Source: Hyphomicrobium sp. (GTDB taxonomy: Bacteria > Pseudomonadota > Alphaproteobacteria > Rhizobiales > Hyphomicrobiaceae). From it: DNA of 64,000 bases. A model generated the notes under the pieces. The model had not been told where the DNA came from and did not search any database. It was given only the letters and a program-made list of their open reading frames with translations. This document shows, piece by piece, positions 16,651 through 25,649 of the stretch. A program made the position numbers and the translations under genes. Where the stretch lies: contig JAEUME010000015.1 in the NCBI GenBank assembly GCA_016793445.1, forward strand, positions 1 to 64,000, read 5' to 3'. The stretch's first letter is position 1; each line of letters begins with the position of its first letter.

Positions 16651-16989
16651 TCACATTACCCTCACCTGCTTCCCATCCTTGGTGACGGCGAGAAAACTCA
16701 CCGGCCGCGACGGGAACACCTTGTCCTTGAGATCCTTCACCATCTCCTCCGCGCCACCAAACGGCGCGATGACTTCGACGATCCAGAGCTTGTCGCCTGA
16801 TTTCCAATCCTGCGGGCGCAGCTTCGTCGTGCCTTGCGCGAGGCGCTCAGCAACCTCGTCGGACACGCTCGCCCACAGCACCACACCAACCGGTTTGTCG
16901 GTCGCGTAGTAGGTGCGGAACTGCTGCAGCAGCACCGGCGTCATCACGAACCATTCCAGGTCCGAGACGAAGAACTGCTTGTGCAGCTC
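16651..16989 (-). pseudogene. 5'-truncated toxin-activating lysine-acyltransferase (HlyC family)
   Basis: The frame ELHKQFFVSDLEWFVMTPVL, then KPVGVVLWASVSDEV, WKSGDKLWIVEVIAPFGG and a short C-terminus is the core of the RTX-toxin acyltransferase family. Intact members have about 20-30 more residues before the catalytic His (here probably the His at about 16981-16983). The frame runs upstream only to a stop at about 17041 with no ATG, GTG or TTG before GTG 16950, and the upstream residues do not match the family. A product from ATG 16947 would be 98 aa and lack the catalytic His. It is probably inactive. No RTX toxin gene is nearby. Confidence 0.65.
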
Positions 16990-17030
16990 CGGCGGCCTGG
17001 GACGTTGGCTCGCGATAAAGCTGGGACAGG

Positions 17031-17597
17031 TTATCGCCCCTCAGGCAGCGGCGTACTCGATCGGCTCAGCCTGAAGAAGGCGTAGAAATAGCCGAGCCAG
17101 AGGGCGACGGAGAGGCCATAGAAGATGACGGTTCGCGCCGACCAGAACGGCCAGGAGCCGGCGGGGCCGATAGCGATCACGTTTGGGTACCAACTGAAGA
17201 GCGTGGATCGCCACCGATTCCACATTAGGGTCATTTGCGTATTACGCGACTGCGCGGTCTTGGCATCGTTGAAGACGCGCTCGCTGTTCCGTTTCAACCA
17301 CCACCAGGAATCGTCGTTGACCAGTTCGAGCCCCCTGTCGGACTGATTACGCATGTAGATGTATTCGATGTCGGTCGTATTGCCGCGAGCGTCGGGATCG
17401 CTGCGGCGCACTTCCGTTCCTGTGATGATGCCGGTTGTCCATGCTGGACGTGCGTATTCCCATCCAACCCAGAGAGGGATACCCAGCACGAGTGCAGCGA
17501 CGGCCAGAACGGAATTCCCCTTGCGCCCTAGGCTATAGGCAAGCACGAGAACCGCGAGGAGGACGATGTAACCGATCGACATCCAAGCCTGTAGCAT
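17031..17597 (-). CDS. DUF1523 family membrane protein
   Basis: 188-aa protein with two N-terminal hydrophobic segments (about 8-23 and 28-47), a soluble part (TTGIITGTEVRRSDPDARGN, VNDDSWWWLKRNSERVF) and a C-terminal helix at about 155-175. The TTGIITGTEVRR segment is the DUF1523 hallmark. Function unknown. It lies next to, and its end abuts, the broken 5' end of the acyltransferase remnant, so a deletion may have joined them. Confidence 0.75.
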   Translation of the reverse strand: MLQAWMSIGYIVLLAVLVLAYSLGRKGNSVLAVAALVLGIPLWVGWEYARPAWTTGIITGTEVRRSDPDARGNTTDIEYIYMRNQSDRGLELVNDDSWWWLKRNSERVFNDAKTAQSRNTQMTLMWNRWRSTLFSWYPNVIAIGPAGSWPFWSARTVIFYGLSVALWLGYFYAFFRLSRSSTPLPEGR

Positions 17598-17905
17598 GGC
17601 TAAACCTCACCACAAACGAGGCTTAAGACGGTCGCGCCGTCGTATCTTTTGCTCATCTCTCTCTTCCTCATCGTCTTGCCGGCTGACTGAATAATGTTGG
17701 CATAGCCGCTGGGTTGAGGCGAAGGAAATTTCCGCTAAGGGCCAGAGCAGAAGTCCTGATCATCGCGTCTACAATCTCGAAGAATATGTGACATTTCGCG
17801 GGAGGCCGTGTCGCTTCATGTCTGCGCAGACAGCTGTCGCTTTCGCACGGCCATCACGTCGCGGCGACCGTAGAGCCTTTCATGGTCCGATGCCATCGAA
17901 ACGGG
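17598..17905. other. Gene-free stretch between DUF1523 and the HAD gene
   Basis: No reading frame with coding character, no strong hairpin and no recognised operator. It should contain the promoter of the DUF1523 gene at its left end. Confidence 0.4.
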
Positions 17906-18580
17906 TCAGGCTTCAGGCGCGCCATCCAGCAAAGCGCTCAGATCGCCAACGATGCGCACGGGCGCGAGATCGGGATACTCATCGGGCGCACCAGAACGGT
18001 TCACCCAGACCGGATTCATGCCGAAGGCCCGCGCACCTGCGATGTCCCACCGGTTTGACGACATGAACGTCAATTCCGAAGCCGCCACGCCAAATCGGCG
18101 CTGGCAGAGCGCATAGACCTGTGGCGCCGGCTTGAAGGTTCCTGCCGCCTCTGCTGACAGCACCGCATCAAACAGGTTCGTCAGGCCGGCATTCGTGACG
18201 AGTTCATCGAGCATATCCGTATCGCCGTTCGAGAGAATGGCAAGCTTGTCCCCGCGCGCTTTCAGAGTCACCAGAACTTCCGGCACCTCCGCGAAGGGCG
18301 CGAGCCGCGAATAAGCCGCCAGCACCTCGCGGGCCATGGCCATATTGAGCCCCGTGACCTCCAGCGCATAAATCAGGCCTTGGCGCGTCGCCTCGCGAAA
18401 AGGCATGTGACGGCCGATACCGGCGTAGATCCAGGAATATTCGAGCTGCTTGTTGCGCCAGATCTCGGAGACGCGCGGCCATTGCGGCCCGATGATTTGC
18501 GCACAGCCACGGGCGGCGGAATGAACATCAAAGAGCGTGCCGAAGGCGTCAAAGACGAAATGTCTGACCGCCCCCGCCAC
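17906..18580 (-). CDS. L-2-haloacid dehalogenase-type HAD hydrolase
   Basis: 224-aa HAD-superfamily enzyme, type II 2-haloacid dehalogenase subfamily. Motif I FVFDAFGTLFD has nucleophile Asp11; motif II is LAILSNGDTDM; FKPAPQVYALC supplies the conserved Lys; motif III is FMSSNRWDIAGARAFGM. Family members hydrolyse 2-haloalkanoates, but many paralogues have other small phospho- or halo-substrates. It starts 20 bp after the stop of the serine-glyoxylate aminotransferase on the same strand and is probably co-transcribed, which may point to C2-acid metabolism. Length is normal for the family. Confidence 0.88.
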   Translation of the reverse strand: MAGAVRHFVFDAFGTLFDVHSAARGCAQIIGPQWPRVSEIWRNKQLEYSWIYAGIGRHMPFREATRQGLIYALEVTGLNMAMAREVLAAYSRLAPFAEVPEVLVTLKARGDKLAILSNGDTDMLDELVTNAGLTNLFDAVLSAEAAGTFKPAPQVYALCQRRFGVAASELTFMSSNRWDIAGARAFGMNPVWVNRSGAPDEYPDLAPVRIVGDLSALLDGAPEA

Positions 18581-18600
18581 GTTCCATACTCTCCCGCCGG

Positions 18601-19806
18601 CTACTCGGCCGCTACCAGCTCACGCGTGCGCGCGGTTTCTGCCAGATAGCTCATGGCGGCCTGTACGCCGCCTTTCTTGTAGGGCACGCCGGCAAGCTCA
18701 AAGCCCATCTCGACGCCCGTCAACGCACCCATGACGGTGAGTTCGTTGGTGTCGCCCAGGTGGCCGATGCGGAACGCCTTGCCCGCGATCTTGTTGAGAC
18801 CGGTGCCGAGCGACATGTTGAAGTTGTCGAGCACGATCTTGCGGTAAGCGTCGGCGTTATGACCTTCCGGCATGATCACGGTGGTGACGGCGGGCGAGTA
18901 GAACTTGGGATCGCGGCATTGGATCTCGAGGCCCCAGGCGCGCACGGCGCGGCGCGTTGCCTCCGCGAGCCGCTCATGACGCGTGAATACGTTCTCAAGC
19001 CCTTCCTCGTTGATCATATCGATCGCTTCGGCGAGGCCGTAGAGCAGTCCCGTGGCCGGCGTGTAAGGGAAGAAACCGTTGGCGTTATTTGCCAGCATGT
19101 CGTCCCACGAGAAGTAGGAGCGCTTCAGCTTCGCCGTCTTGGAAGCGGCAAGCGCCTTGTCGGAGATGGCGGTGAACGACAGCCCCGGCGGCAGCATCAT
19201 ACCCTTCTGCGAGCCTGAAACCGTCACGTCGATGCCCCATTCGTCGTGGCGCAGATCAGTGCAGGCGAGCGAAGAAATGGTGTCAACCATGAGCAGCGCG
19301 GGATGGTTTGCCGCGTCGAGCGCCTTGCGGATCTCGTCGATGCGCGAACGGCATCCGGTCGACGTCTCGTTATGAACGACGCAGATGGCCTTGATCTCGT
19401 GCGCCTTGTCGGCGCGCAGCTTAGCCTCGAACGTGTTGCCGTCAGCAGCAACGCGCCAGTCGGTAGGCAGAACGTCGGGCACCAGGCCGAGCTTCTGCGC
19501 CATGCCGGCCCAGAGGACGGCGAACTGCCCTGTCTCGCACATCAACACCTTGTCGCCGGGCGACAGCGTGTTCGTCAGCGCGGCTTCCCAGGCGCCGGTC
19601 CCCGAGGACGGATAGATGATGACGTGATGGGCGGTCTTGAACAGGCCCTTGACGCCTTGAAGGACGCGCTTGCCGAGCTTCTGGAACTCCAGGCCACGGT
19701 GGTCGAGCATCTGGCGGGACATGGCCGAGAGGACGCGCTCGGGAACAGGCGTCGGCCCGGGAATCTGGAGGAAGTGGCGGCCGGCGCGGCGGGGCTCGTT
19801 CGACAT
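18601..19806 (-). CDS. sgaA: Serine--glyoxylate aminotransferase
   Basis: PLP-dependent class V aminotransferase of 401 aa that converts serine plus glyoxylate to hydroxypyruvate plus glycine, a key step of the serine cycle for C1 assimilation. Visible features are FLQIPGPTPVPERVL, the PLP-binding SSGTGAWEAAL, VDTISSLACTDLRHDEWGID and the Schiff-base Lys201 in VSGSQKGMMLPPG. AGAGGGA lies upstream of the chosen ATG; the open frame extends to 20202 without homology. A HAD hydrolase gene follows. The amidase gene is divergent, and the 267-bp gap between them holds both promoters. No other serine-cycle genes are in the window. Confidence 0.93.
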   Translation of the reverse strand: MSNEPRRAGRHFLQIPGPTPVPERVLSAMSRQMLDHRGLEFQKLGKRVLQGVKGLFKTAHHVIIYPSSGTGAWEAALTNTLSPGDKVLMCETGQFAVLWAGMAQKLGLVPDVLPTDWRVAADGNTFEAKLRADKAHEIKAICVVHNETSTGCRSRIDEIRKALDAANHPALLMVDTISSLACTDLRHDEWGIDVTVSGSQKGMMLPPGLSFTAISDKALAASKTAKLKRSYFSWDDMLANNANGFFPYTPATGLLYGLAEAIDMINEEGLENVFTRHERLAEATRRAVRAWGLEIQCRDPKFYSPAVTTVIMPEGHNADAYRKIVLDNFNMSLGTGLNKIAGKAFRIGHLGDTNELTVMGALTGVEMGFELAGVPYKKGGVQAAMSYLAETARTRELVAAE

Positions 19807-20073
19807 AGGGTCCCTCTGACTTGGCTGATCGTCATAACAGGCCAAGCCTTCCCCGACATGGCACTGACGGTACATGTGCCAGATCAAGAAGCCCTGGGCC
19901 AAACCTGCAAAAGATCCGTTCTCTTTAGGGCAAACGCGAGGTCCGTCAAGACGCAACTGCCCACATGCTGAGCGCTGGTGCCTTGAAAGTCGGCACAAGC
20001 TGACGCATGAGGTGCGACGGAAGTACAATGCCAGACCGCGCCATGGGCTCACCGGCGGGAAAAAGACAAAGGG

Positions 20074-21423
20074 ATGCTGATGACCGCGAACGATCCGACC
20101 CGTCTGAGCGCGACGGAGGCTGCTGCGGCACTTAAGGCAGGGACGCTGACCTCGCAAGCGCTCGTGTCGGCTTGCCTTGAGCGCATTAAGCAACGAGATC
20201 AAGACGTTGCGGCGTGGGCATTTGTTGATGCGGAGCGAGTCTTACGAGAGGCGCGTGAGGCCGACACACTCCGCAACAGCGGCGCGCCACTTCAGCGGCT
20301 CGCCGGTTTACCGGTTGGAATCAAGGACATCATCGACACCGCTGAATATCCAACCGAGTACGGCTGTCCGGTCTTCAAAGGCAATTATCCGAGCACTGAC
20401 GCCACGATCGTGGGCGAACTGAAGCGTGCCGGTGCAATCATTCTAGGCAAAACCGTTACGACAGAATTGGCGTTCTTCGGACCCGGCAAAACGCGCAACC
20501 CCCATAACCGCGAACACACGCCGGGAGGATCGTCGTCGGGCTCGGCGGCAGCGGTCGCAGACTTCCAGGTGCCGCTGGCGCTCGGCACCCAGACGGCCGG
20601 GTCCGTCATCCGGCCCGCGTCGTTTTGCGGCACTGTCGGCTTCAAACCCACATTCGGTTACATCTCGCGCACCGGCATCATGCCGCAGTCGCCGCCGCTC
20701 GATACGGTGGGCACCTACGCGCGCACCATCGACGACATCGCGCTCCTCACCGACGCGATTTCCGCCTTCGATCCGCGCGATGGAGACATGACGTCGAGTC
20801 CCAAGGCGCCGCTGTCTGCGGGACTGTCGACCCCACTTGATCGTGCGCCGCGCTTCGCCTTCATCATCTCGCCCTCAGGCGCGGTGGCCGATCCAGAGGC
20901 CGTTTCGGCCTACGAGCAGTTTGCCTCCGGTTTTGGCGCACGCGCCGAAGTGGTCGTCACGCAACTCCCGGCCGAGTTCGACGGCGCGCTGCGCTTGCAC
21001 AGGATCGTGCAGTTCTCCGACATCGCCAAAAATTTTGGCCCCATTGCCGACAAGAACCCCGGCGCCGTTACCGAAAAACTCAAGGAGGCGATTGCGGAAG
21101 GGCGCACGTTCTCCTCAGCGGACATCGCCGCCGCGCGCGCCGAACGCGATCCGCTCTATGACGCTCTGCGCCCCATCCTCATCAACTACGATGCGATCCT
21201 GACGCCCGCCGCGCCTGGCCCTGCGCCGCACGGACTTTCGGCAACAGGCAACCCGATGTTCAATGCCCTGTGGACGTATTTGGGGATGCCGTGCATCTCA
21301 CTGCCGCTGCTTGAGGCCGGTGGCTTGCCGCTCGGCGTGCAGCTCGTCGCAGCGCGCGGCAACGACGCCGGGCTCTTGCGCGTGGCCAAATGGCTCTATC
21401 CCGGCGATGGCCGGAGCGCCTGA
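20074..21423 (+). CDS. Amidase (amidase-signature family)
   Basis: 449-aa enzyme of the GatA/amidase-signature family with the Ser-cisSer-Lys triad: Lys84 in GIKDIID, the GGSSSGS loop (151-157) and nucleophile Ser177 in GTQTAGSVIRPA. The C-terminal part (ILTPAAPGPAPHGLSATGNP, LPLGVQLVAARG) is typical. No gatB or gatC is adjacent and the length is a little short, so it is a free-standing amidase of unknown substrate. ATG 20080 is better spaced from AAAGGG and could be the true start. Confidence 0.9.
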   Translation: MLMTANDPTRLSATEAAAALKAGTLTSQALVSACLERIKQRDQDVAAWAFVDAERVLREAREADTLRNSGAPLQRLAGLPVGIKDIIDTAEYPTEYGCPVFKGNYPSTDATIVGELKRAGAIILGKTVTTELAFFGPGKTRNPHNREHTPGGSSSGSAAAVADFQVPLALGTQTAGSVIRPASFCGTVGFKPTFGYISRTGIMPQSPPLDTVGTYARTIDDIALLTDAISAFDPRDGDMTSSPKAPLSAGLSTPLDRAPRFAFIISPSGAVADPEAVSAYEQFASGFGARAEVVVTQLPAEFDGALRLHRIVQFSDIAKNFGPIADKNPGAVTEKLKEAIAEGRTFSSADIAAARAERDPLYDALRPILINYDAILTPAAPGPAPHGLSATGNPMFNALWTYLGMPCISLPLLEAGGLPLGVQLVAARGNDAGLLRVAKWLYPGDGRSA

Positions 21424-21450
21424 ACCGCTTCCGCCCTATGGCCAACAAAA

Positions 21451-21480
21451 GGGGAGCCCATCCAAGCGGACGCGCTCCCC
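21451..21480 (+). terminator. Hairpin after the amidase gene, weak terminator
   Basis: GGGGAGC (21451-21457) pairs with GCTCCCC (21474-21480), 27 bp after the stop, preceded by AAAA but without a T-tract. Confidence 0.35.
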
Positions 21481-21507
21481 ATAACATCACGTCCGAAGCG
21501 TGAAATT

Positions 21508-21682
21508 CGATTGCGATCTCACGGACTCACTTCCTTCTCCCGCGGGGAGAAGGTGCCCTGAAGGGGCGGATGAGGGGACTGCCGCATCAGCGGCGCGTAC
21601 CGACGTCCCTCACCTGTCGCTTCGCGACATCCTCTCCCGTTCCGGGAGAGGAAAAAGTGGCTCTGTATGATCGGAAAATGCT
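21508..21682. repeat. Dispersed 175-bp repeat, copy 2 (first copy at 4433-4607)
   Basis: Matches 4433-4607 nearly base for base, in the same orientation, with a few substitutions and small indels. It ends exactly where the stop codon of the NDUFA9-like gene (21683-21685, minus strand) begins. It holds the same two palindromic blocks. Confidence 0.9.
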
Positions 21683-22657
21683 CTAAACTTTATAGTGGGC
21701 GAACTGCCCGCGCGGCTGGAAGCGTTCAAGATAACCGGGCACGACGGATTCCACGGCCGTCGCTTGAGAAACCCCCAGATCCTGCAGCGTGCGGCCTTCT
21801 TTCTTGGCAGCCTCGGAGACGGCGTTGTCGGATTTCAGCAGCTTGACCTGATCGCTGGTGATGGGACGCAACGAATTGGGCAGCGGCGACAGAAGTAGCG
21901 CCTGCAGCTTGGCGAGCCAGAACGGCAGCGGCAGGTAGGCGCGCTTGCGGCCCGTGTATTCCTGCGTGAGATCGAGCAGACGGCGGAACGTGAAGACCTC
22001 CGGTCCGCCCACCTCATAGATCGTGCCTGGCTTGCCTGCGCCCTGCACGGCGTTGGCAATGGCGGTGGCAAGATCACCCACATAGATGGGCTGAAATTTG
22101 GTGCGGCCGCCGCCGATCAGTGGCAGGAAGGGGCTCGACAGGCTCAACGTTGCAAAGCGGTTGAAGAACTCGTCCTCCGGACCGAACACGATCGAAGGGC
22201 GGATAATGATCGCCTCGGGAAATTCCTGCAGCACGGCGTCCTCGCCTTCCGCTTTGGTTCGCGCGTAGGCGGACGCGGATGAGCGGCTGGCGCCGATTGC
22301 AGAGATATGAATGAAGCGCTTTGCCCCGGCCGCGCGCGCGGCCTTCGCCACGGTGCGCGCACCCTCCACATGCAGCGCCGGGAACGTCTGCTTGCCGGAT
22401 GGGGCGAGAATAGCGACCAAATTGATTACAGCCTCTGCACCATCGACCGCGGCCTCTACGGAGGCGGGAAAACGCACGTTGGCCTGGACCGCGTGCACTT
22501 GGCCGACAACACCCATGGGTTGTAGGTAGCCAGCGAGATCCGGCCGCCGCTCACCGGCGCGGACGCGGTAGCCGCGCCGGGCCAGCGCCGAAACCGTATG
22601 GCGCCCTACGAAGCCTGAGCCGCCGAATACCGTGACTAAACCGCCATTGCCGTTCAT
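21683..22657 (-). CDS. Complex I NDUFA9-like NAD(P)-binding protein
   Basis: 324-aa atypical short-chain dehydrogenase. The Rossmann motif FGGSGFVGRH is at about residues 11-20, followed by VRAGERRPDLAGYL, FIHISAIGASRSSASAYART and a Lys in the YxxxK-like segment. The sequence fits the bacterial NDUFA9/39-kDa complex I accessory family, whose members bind NADPH and assist respiratory complex I. No nuo genes are adjacent. The stop codon abuts the 175-bp repeat. The tRNA-Leu gene lies 150 bp upstream on the other strand. Confidence 0.87.
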   Translation of the reverse strand: MNGNGGLVTVFGGSGFVGRHTVSALARRGYRVRAGERRPDLAGYLQPMGVVGQVHAVQANVRFPASVEAAVDGAEAVINLVAILAPSGKQTFPALHVEGARTVAKAARAAGAKRFIHISAIGASRSSASAYARTKAEGEDAVLQEFPEAIIIRPSIVFGPEDEFFNRFATLSLSSPFLPLIGGGRTKFQPIYVGDLATAIANAVQGAGKPGTIYEVGGPEVFTFRRLLDLTQEYTGRKRAYLPLPFWLAKLQALLLSPLPNSLRPITSDQVKLLKSDNAVSEAAKKEGRTLQDLGVSQATAVESVVPGYLERFQPRGQFAHYKV

Positions 22658-22807
22658 GCGTCCTATGCCCTCTTTAGCCGTTTGCGCACCGTCAACACCT
22701 AGCTGAAGATTTAACCGCCGCCGTGGGAAGTGTGAAGCGTGGCTTATCGGCGCTTTCCTGCAATTGACACAAAGCCACGATGCGACTACGTGATGGCGCT
22801 CTGAAAC

Positions 22808-22892
<85 letters not shown>

Positions 22893-22954
22893 TTTCTTTG
22901 GAATTCGGTTAGTTCCAAGAAACTTAGCATTTACAGGCGTTTGGTAGTCTCTGA

Positions 22955-22978
22955 CTGATGCACACCACTGATGCACAG
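22955..22978 (+). repeat. Putative integrase arm site, left copy
   Basis: A 24-bp element made of two TGATGCAC units (CTGATGCACACCACTGATGC...). It matches 38107-38130 with one mismatch and lies 59 bp inside the attL core. The symmetric position suggests an integrase arm-binding site. Confidence 0.7.
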
Positions 22979-22992
22979 AGAGGCTGCGTGCG

Positions 22993-24582
22993 ATGCCCGC
23001 GAATATGCCGAATCCGACCCGGCGCAAAGGGTCTGATGTCTACCAAATTCGGTGTCGCGTTGACGGCAAACTCGTCAACAAGTCGCTCGGCACGGCAGAC
23101 CTGAAGGAAGCCCGTAGAAGGCTTCCAGCCGTCTATGCGGAACTGGTAGCCCATAAGCCCGAACCGCCCGCCGTGAACGTGCTCTCGATAGCCGACGTGT
23201 GCCAGAGATACCGCGACGGAATCTTGGACAGCGTCCGCGCGTTCCGCCAGGAGCACACAGCCGGGGTGTTGGCGATTGCGGATAAGAACTTCCAGGCGGT
23301 GGATCATGCAAAACTGGCGGCCGAGTACCGAGAACACGTTAAGCGAGCGCTGAACGAAGCGCGGAACAGAGCAATCGCGCACGACTTTGCCAACCAAGAA
23401 TGGCTGCTCACCTACCTCGCCAATAAAGGCGTAGGCGAGGTTACAGATCGGACCGGCGCGCTAATGGCAATGGCGCGAGTAGGTGTCGAAACGTACCGCG
23501 AGATTCTAGAAACCGACGGAATGCTGACAGCACCTACCGCCCCCAACCCCGCGCCGACTTCGACAGCGCCGCTCTTGTCACAAGTCGCCGAACGCTACAT
23601 CACAGAGCGCGGCGCAGCGATGTCCAGGGCTGTTGCAGCCGACTTTCGCGCGGATGTCCGAGATTTGTGCATCGTGGCTGGTGACAAAAGCGTCGGCGAT
23701 TACACGAAGCAGGATGTTCGGACCTTCAAGGGCGTGCTCTTGAAGCTTCCCGCAAATTGGAGGAAACGGAAAGAGTTTCGTCACCTATCACTGACTGCGG
23801 CGGCAGATAGGGCAGAAGAGCTTGGCACGCCGCGACAAGGCGCGAAGACGATCCAAATGAAACGTGCGCGGCTATCAAAAGTATTCGCGTTCGCCAAAGC
23901 CGAATATGAAGGGGTCGAAAACCCGTTCGCCGACAAGACGGCTTGGGTCGTTGCCGATGACTCCGCTGCCAACCAGAGAGACGCATTCTCACAGGAAGAG
24001 CTAAGGACGCTACTCGCGTCAGACTTACGCGGGCACCTGTATTGGCTTACATGGCTTGGACTCTGCACTGGCGCTCGCTTGAACGAGCTTTGTCAGTTGA
24101 CCACCGACCACGTTGTGAACGACGAGCACGGGCCTCGACTCTATTTCAGCCCAGAACTCAGATTGAAGACAGGGCTGAAAGAGTCCTGTGTCCGTTCTGT
24201 CCCCTTACATCCAAAACTTCTTGAGCTTGGTTTCCTTGAATACGTGAAGGGCGCTTCGAGCTATCCAAACAGGAGGCTGTTCCCCGGACTGACCCCGCGC
24301 GAGTTAACGGGGAGGCTTTCAGATACGCCCTCAAAAAACTTCGCTCGGCATCTGACCATCTTGGGCATCAAGCGAAAGGGCCTGAGCTACCACTCGCTGC
24401 GACACAGCTTTGCAGCGGAGTTTAAGAGAGCCGCGCCCACCGATATCGAAACGCGCGAAAGGATCATGGGGCATGCCGTGGCAGGCGTCGCAGGGCGATA
24501 TGGCGGCAGCTATCAGACTGAGGCGAACGATGCGGTCTTGTTTGCCCAGCGCGCGGAAACGATGAAACGCCTTCGCTTCTAG
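22993..24582 (+). CDS. int: Tyrosine site-specific integrase of the island
   Basis: 529-aa tyrosine recombinase, longer than average because of an extended N-terminal DNA-binding part (MPNPTRRKGSDVYQIRCRVD). The catalytic set is complete: Arg362 (CTGARLNE), His467 and Arg470 (YHSLRHSF), His494 (MGHAVAG) and nucleophile Tyr503 (GRYGGSY). It starts 101 bp after the tRNA-Leu, reading into the island, as expected for the enzyme that inserted it. ATG 23005 is a possible alternative start. The gene's own leader contains the left arm-type repeat, so the integrase may regulate itself. Confidence 0.95.
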   Translation: MPANMPNPTRRKGSDVYQIRCRVDGKLVNKSLGTADLKEARRRLPAVYAELVAHKPEPPAVNVLSIADVCQRYRDGILDSVRAFRQEHTAGVLAIADKNFQAVDHAKLAAEYREHVKRALNEARNRAIAHDFANQEWLLTYLANKGVGEVTDRTGALMAMARVGVETYREILETDGMLTAPTAPNPAPTSTAPLLSQVAERYITERGAAMSRAVAADFRADVRDLCIVAGDKSVGDYTKQDVRTFKGVLLKLPANWRKRKEFRHLSLTAAADRAEELGTPRQGAKTIQMKRARLSKVFAFAKAEYEGVENPFADKTAWVVADDSAANQRDAFSQEELRTLLASDLRGHLYWLTWLGLCTGARLNELCQLTTDHVVNDEHGPRLYFSPELRLKTGLKESCVRSVPLHPKLLELGFLEYVKGASSYPNRRLFPGLTPRELTGRLSDTPSKNFARHLTILGIKRKGLSYHSLRHSFAAEFKRAAPTDIETRERIMGHAVAGVAGRYGGSYQTEANDAVLFAQRAETMKRLRF

Positions 24583-24686
24583 TCGCCTGTAAGCCGTTTG
24601 CTGCGAGGCGCGCGAATAGGCGAATAGCCTTTCCGCCGCCCCACCGAACCGACGAGCGCCGAACAGCATCCCCAATAGTCAGGGTA

Positions 24687-24739
24687 TTGACAATCGTCAC
24701 GCCCATTACCACATATCGGATGTTATAACATCCGATATG
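24687..24739 (+). promoter_or_regulatory. Promoter with a 28-bp perfect palindromic operator
   Basis: TTGACA at 24687-24692 is a likely -35. From 24712 to 24739 runs a 28-bp perfect palindrome whose central 18 bases are CGGATGTTATAACATCCG. It covers the expected -10 and start point and reaches the ribosome site of the next gene. It is either the operator of the HTH protein encoded downstream or a Zur/Fur-type site: its ATGTTATAACA core is identical to that of the znuA box at 5797-5816. Confidence 0.75.
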
Positions 24740-24749
24740 GAGTATGGAT

Positions 24750-25130
24750 ATGCCCAACTACACGAACGCCGAAAAGACCCGCCTGCGTGCTGCCGTTATG
24801 GAAGCCGCGTACCCCGTTGCTTTGCAGCTTCGCCTTTCACCGTCGCAGTTCGAAGACATCGTCGGGCGCGCCTTAGCCATGAACAAGCTGTGGCTCAAGG
24901 CTGATGATACCCTCACCGGCTGGGAAGTGAGCCAAGTGATCGATGCGCTGCGCGACGATCCGAAGAACGCTCATCTATTTAACCCGGTAGACGGGGCGCC
25001 GCAGAAGGCGAATGGGGACGACTTCCAGGCGCGCTTTGGAATGTCCAAGGCAGAATTCGAGGCTTTGCCAGCGCGTCGCCGCCTGGACTTGGCGAACGAA
25101 GAAGCTGCAAAGACGAAAGGGCGCAACTGA
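24750..25130 (+). CDS. Unknown small protein, first gene behind the palindromic operator
   Basis: 126-aa soluble, mostly helical protein (MPNYTNAEKTRLRAAVMEAA, LRLSPSQFEDIVGRALAMNK, FGMSKAEFEALPARRRLDLA). I recognise no family. GGAG lies 8 nt before ATG 24750; ATG 24744 is too close to it. It ends 1 bp before the XRE-type gene, so the two form one unit controlled by the palindrome. It could be a partner of the regulator, for example one half of a toxin-antitoxin-like or phage-switch pair, but nothing in the sequence proves this. Confidence 0.65.
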   Translation: MPNYTNAEKTRLRAAVMEAAYPVALQLRLSPSQFEDIVGRALAMNKLWLKADDTLTGWEVSQVIDALRDDPKNAHLFNPVDGAPQKANGDDFQARFGMSKAEFEALPARRRLDLANEEAAKTKGRN

Positions 25131-25131
25131 C

Positions 25132-25557
25132 ATGCTTCCCGATTACGTCACACAGCTACACGACGCCCGCCGAAAAGCCGGGCACTCGTGCCGCTCACTC
25201 GGTATTGAGATTGGACGCACCTATGAAACGGTCAGCCGAGTTGAACGCGAAGCCAAGGGGAACTTCGAGACCCTGACCCGCATAGCAAGCGCTTTGGGGT
25301 ATGACCTGAGGCTCTTCACGCTGCACGAGGGAAAGCTGCTCACGCACGGACTCGATTCCGAGCACCTAGGGGCACAACTCTACTGTTACCGCAGAGGGGT
25401 CATCCGCAAGCCGCGTAAGGCATTCATCAGACCGACGCTCTCTCTCGACGCAATCATATCGATTGAAGCTGATCCGGCTTGTGTGCGGTTTGGAAGCGTC
25501 GAAGAATATGCTAGAGCTTTGGGATTAACGATTGGGCTGACAAAACAGTTGAATTAA
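25132..25557 (+). CDS. XRE-family (HTH) regulator
   Basis: 141-aa protein with an N-terminal Cro/CI-type helix-turn-helix at about residues 6-58: LHDARRKAGHSCRSLGIEIG, RTYETVSRVEREAKGNFETL, TRIASALGYDLRLF. The C-terminal 80 residues are unassigned. It is coupled to the gene before it (ATG 1 bp after the TGA). It is the obvious candidate to bind the 28-bp palindrome 390 bp upstream and so control its own expression. An open frame back to 25012 lies inside the preceding gene and was rejected as the start. Confidence 0.82.
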   Translation: MLPDYVTQLHDARRKAGHSCRSLGIEIGRTYETVSRVEREAKGNFETLTRIASALGYDLRLFTLHEGKLLTHGLDSEHLGAQLYCYRRGVIRKPRKAFIRPTLSLDAIISIEADPACVRFGSVEEYARALGLTIGLTKQLN

Positions 25558-25649
25558 CTTTTGCCCCGACAAATTCGTTAACGTATGACCGGCTTTAATC
25601 ATTAACTTTTGAGCGATCCTATTCAGAAAAGCCCGGATTTGCTGGCGAC

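Noticed and set aside
19807..20073. Possible glycine or other metabolite riboswitch upstream of the serine-glyoxylate aminotransferase
   Set aside because: No conserved glycine-riboswitch core or tandem aptamer pattern could be found on either strand.
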